A stretch of 64,000 bases of DNA from Fidelibacterota bacterium (GTDB lineage Bacteria > Fidelibacterota > UBA8477 > JABMPR01). Positions 62,784-64,000 of the stretch are shown here, in pieces. The stretch is taken from the NCBI GenBank assembly GCA_018673925.1, contig JABHBL010000037.1, positions 33,566-97,565 of the forward strand, read 5' to 3'. Positions within the stretch are counted from its first letter, which is position 1. Every line of letters begins with the position of its first letter. The notes beneath the pieces are model-generated. The model was given only the letters and a program-made list of their open reading frames with translations. It did not search any database and was not told the origin of the DNA. A program made the position numbers and the translations under genes.

Positions 62784-63969
62784 AATTGTTCTAATTGGAA
62801 TTGACGGAGGGGCTTCAAAAGTCCTGGTTCATAAAGTTGATATCCTGATTAACCCTATGCGCTTTGTAGCATTGAAACCATTTATTGAAGTGGCTTACAG
62901 CACGTCTGAATCATACAACCACAAATTCAAGCCCATTGTCTTGTCTCGTCAGCTTAAAGAGCATAATGGTGGTACCGTCGAACAAACTAAATCTGAGGCT
63001 GCTCAGGAAACTGCGTTTTTAGATAGTTTCACCAAAGCCATCCGCACCATTCTTGGAGACAGTGTCTCTCAGGATGTTATTGTGGGTATTGGACTACCCG
63101 GATTAAAGACAAAAAATGGGCGAGGTATTTCGGCCATGGCCAATGGTCCACGCATGCCAAAATTTTTGAATAAACTTGAGAAAAACCTGAAAAAAGAAGG
63201 TTATACCACACTTAATCCTATCCAGGTAATCGGGAGTGATGCAGATTATTGTGGGCTTGGAGAACAGTGGGGCGATGCCGGTGGAATGCGCGGCGTTAAA
63301 TCTGCTTACTATTTTGGAGTAGGGACGGGTATTGCCGATGCCATGTTGTTAGATAGCAAAAACGTTCCCTTCGATGCCTGTAAATCCTGGATTGCAAAAA
63401 CCTGGGAGATGATGGCAAACGAAGAAGAGAGCTATGAGAACTTGCTCTCCGCCAAAGGTATTCAATCTCGTTATGCGGCACTCACAGAAACCACAGTTGA
63501 AGAATTGGATCAGGCTGAGATCTTTCCTTGGCAGATCTACGAACGAGCCCTTATTGGTGAAGAAGCTGCCGTTGAGATCGTTGGGAGTACCGCTCAAGCT
63601 TTGTCAGACTTATTGTTCCATCGAATACAGACCCTCGCTCTAGGTGCACCTGAAACCTTTCTCAGAGATGCCAGCCGAACTCTGGAAGTCGAACATGAGC
63701 ATGTCGGTGGTGTGTTTGAGCGAATTGTCATCGGACAACGTCTTGGTGATATCTGGGAGTTTAAGAAATTTACACCCCTGTTACTTGATCCGGTGAATGA
63801 AAAATTAGGTCGCATGATTCATTCCTCAAGTCTACCTGCTGAAGTGAAGTCTCAATATTTGACCAAAACCAACCGTCTGAGGGATGACTTGATTATTCAT
63901 TCTGAATTGAGACATGCCCCTGCCTTAGGAGCTGCCGTCGATGCCTATCTCGAGTGGATTGAACAGTGA
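62776..63969 (+). CDS. ASKHA-fold sugar-kinase-like protein (ROK/BadF-type)
   Basis: From ATG 62776 (MDEIVLIGIDGGASKVLVHKVD) the product is 397 residues. The track start at 62770 is a TTG two codons upstream. The first phosphate motif is GIDGGASK, the second region is VIGSDADYCGLGEQW with YYFGVGTGIADAMLLD, and VIVGIGLPGLKTKNG lies between. This is the layout of ROK and N-acetylglucosamine-kinase-like enzymes. No CxCGxxGC zinc motif of true ROK proteins is seen. It overlaps the glycosyltransferase by 8 bases and probably phosphorylates a sugar in the same pathway. Confidence 0.78.
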   Translation: MDEIVLIGIDGGASKVLVHKVDILINPMRFVALKPFIEVAYSTSESYNHKFKPIVLSRQLKEHNGGTVEQTKSEAAQETAFLDSFTKAIRTILGDSVSQDVIVGIGLPGLKTKNGRGISAMANGPRMPKFLNKLEKNLKKEGYTTLNPIQVIGSDADYCGLGEQWGDAGGMRGVKSAYYFGVGTGIADAMLLDSKNVPFDACKSWIAKTWEMMANEEESYENLLSAKGIQSRYAALTETTVEELDQAEIFPWQIYERALIGEEAAVEIVGSTAQALSDLLFHRIQTLALGAPETFLRDASRTLEVEHEHVGGVFERIVIGQRLGDIWEFKKFTPLLLDPVNEKLGRMIHSSSLPAEVKSQYLTKTNRLRDDLIIHSELRHAPALGAAVDAYLEWIEQ

Positions 63970-64000
63970 GATAATCCGTGTAGGAATTGTTCTACCTGAA
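63959..64000 (+). CDS. Possible start of the next gene (truncated by the window edge)
   Basis: The +1 region after the kinase-like gene is open to the right edge in the frame reading NSEIIRVGIVLPE, with a TTG at 63959 as a possible start overlapping the kinase stop. Overlapping starts are usual in this operon. Only 14 codons are visible, so function cannot be given. Confidence 0.3.
   Translation, partial: MNSEIIRVGIVLPE

Noticed and set aside
1-64000. CRISPR arrays, insertion sequences, phage or integrase genes
   Set aside because: No regularly spaced repeats, transposase motifs or attachment-site-like duplications were seen on either strand.

Overview
This window (about 43-44% GC by eye) comes from a Gram-negative, diderm, apparently free-living bacterium of the FCB superphylum type. 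The best guess is a Neomarinimicrobiota (Marinimicrobia)-like or related candidate phylum. Four things point this way: a large C25-family (gingipain/PorU-type) peptidase with an FlgD-like C-terminal domain; lipoproteins and outer-membrane-type proteins with few recognisable relatives; a TPR lipoprotein with the 'CAYYNTFYNAEEYF' N-terminus; and meso-DAP type peptidoglycan genes. The lineage is inferred from gene content, not from a marker-gene tree. No rRNA, tRNA, CRISPR array, transposase or prophage was seen.

Layout. 1-9.3 kb (minus strand) is a compact division and cell wall (dcw) operon, read mraZ-rsmH-ftsL-ftsI-murE-murF-mraY-murD-ftsW. Nearly all its genes overlap by 1-17 bases, and ftsW runs off the left edge and is absent from the ORF track. 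9.6-19.8 kb (minus) holds a RodZ-like protein, Maf, the PorU-like peptidase, two MotB-like proteins with one MotA-like protein, a small haem-binding-domain protein and a SurA/PpiD-type foldase. 20-29.1 kb (mostly plus) holds a DUF255 thioredoxin-like lipoprotein, MobA, a YhaM-like HD protein, an ECF-transporter S-component-like membrane protein, an outer-membrane-type protein and an ECF sigma factor cassette with envelope proteins. 29.2-34.2 kb (minus) is a two-gene unit: a 999-residue lipoprotein of repeated beta-rich modules, then an outer-membrane-type protein. 34.6-43.2 kb is a set of short transcription units: DUF72, ferredoxin-NADP reductase, a membrane protein, an M28 peptidase, glutamine synthetase, a MarR-DoxX-pirin operon and a sirtuin. 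A perfect 9-copy heptanucleotide tandem repeat follows the glutamine synthetase gene. 43.1-50.3 kb (plus) holds a TPR lipoprotein, CdsA and a Dpp/Yej-type peptide importer without ATPase genes.

50.36-59.45 kb (plus) is the most interesting region. It is a tightly packed set of up to ten genes: a MutL/GlmL-family ASKHA ATPase with a C-terminal extension but no glutamate mutase nearby, a soluble protein ending in a KOW-like segment, a small protein, four integral membrane proteins (one DUF6754-like, one with a possible ribosomal L7/L12-like insert), an ABC-2 exporter pair and a nucleoside 2-deoxyribosyltransferase-like protein. No described pathway explains this set. I propose it as a candidate undescribed membrane-associated ATPase system.

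59.6-64 kb (plus) carries an HU protein gene with leader hairpins, alanine racemase, and a glycosyltransferase/ASKHA sugar-kinase-like gene pair that continues beyond the window. Together the window shows dedicated envelope biology: peptidoglycan precursor synthesis and division, phospholipid synthesis (CdsA), envelope protein folding, ion-driven MotAB-type motors or stators, and many lipoproteins and outer-membrane proteins. Family names given as DUF numbers are from memory and should be confirmed by profile search.
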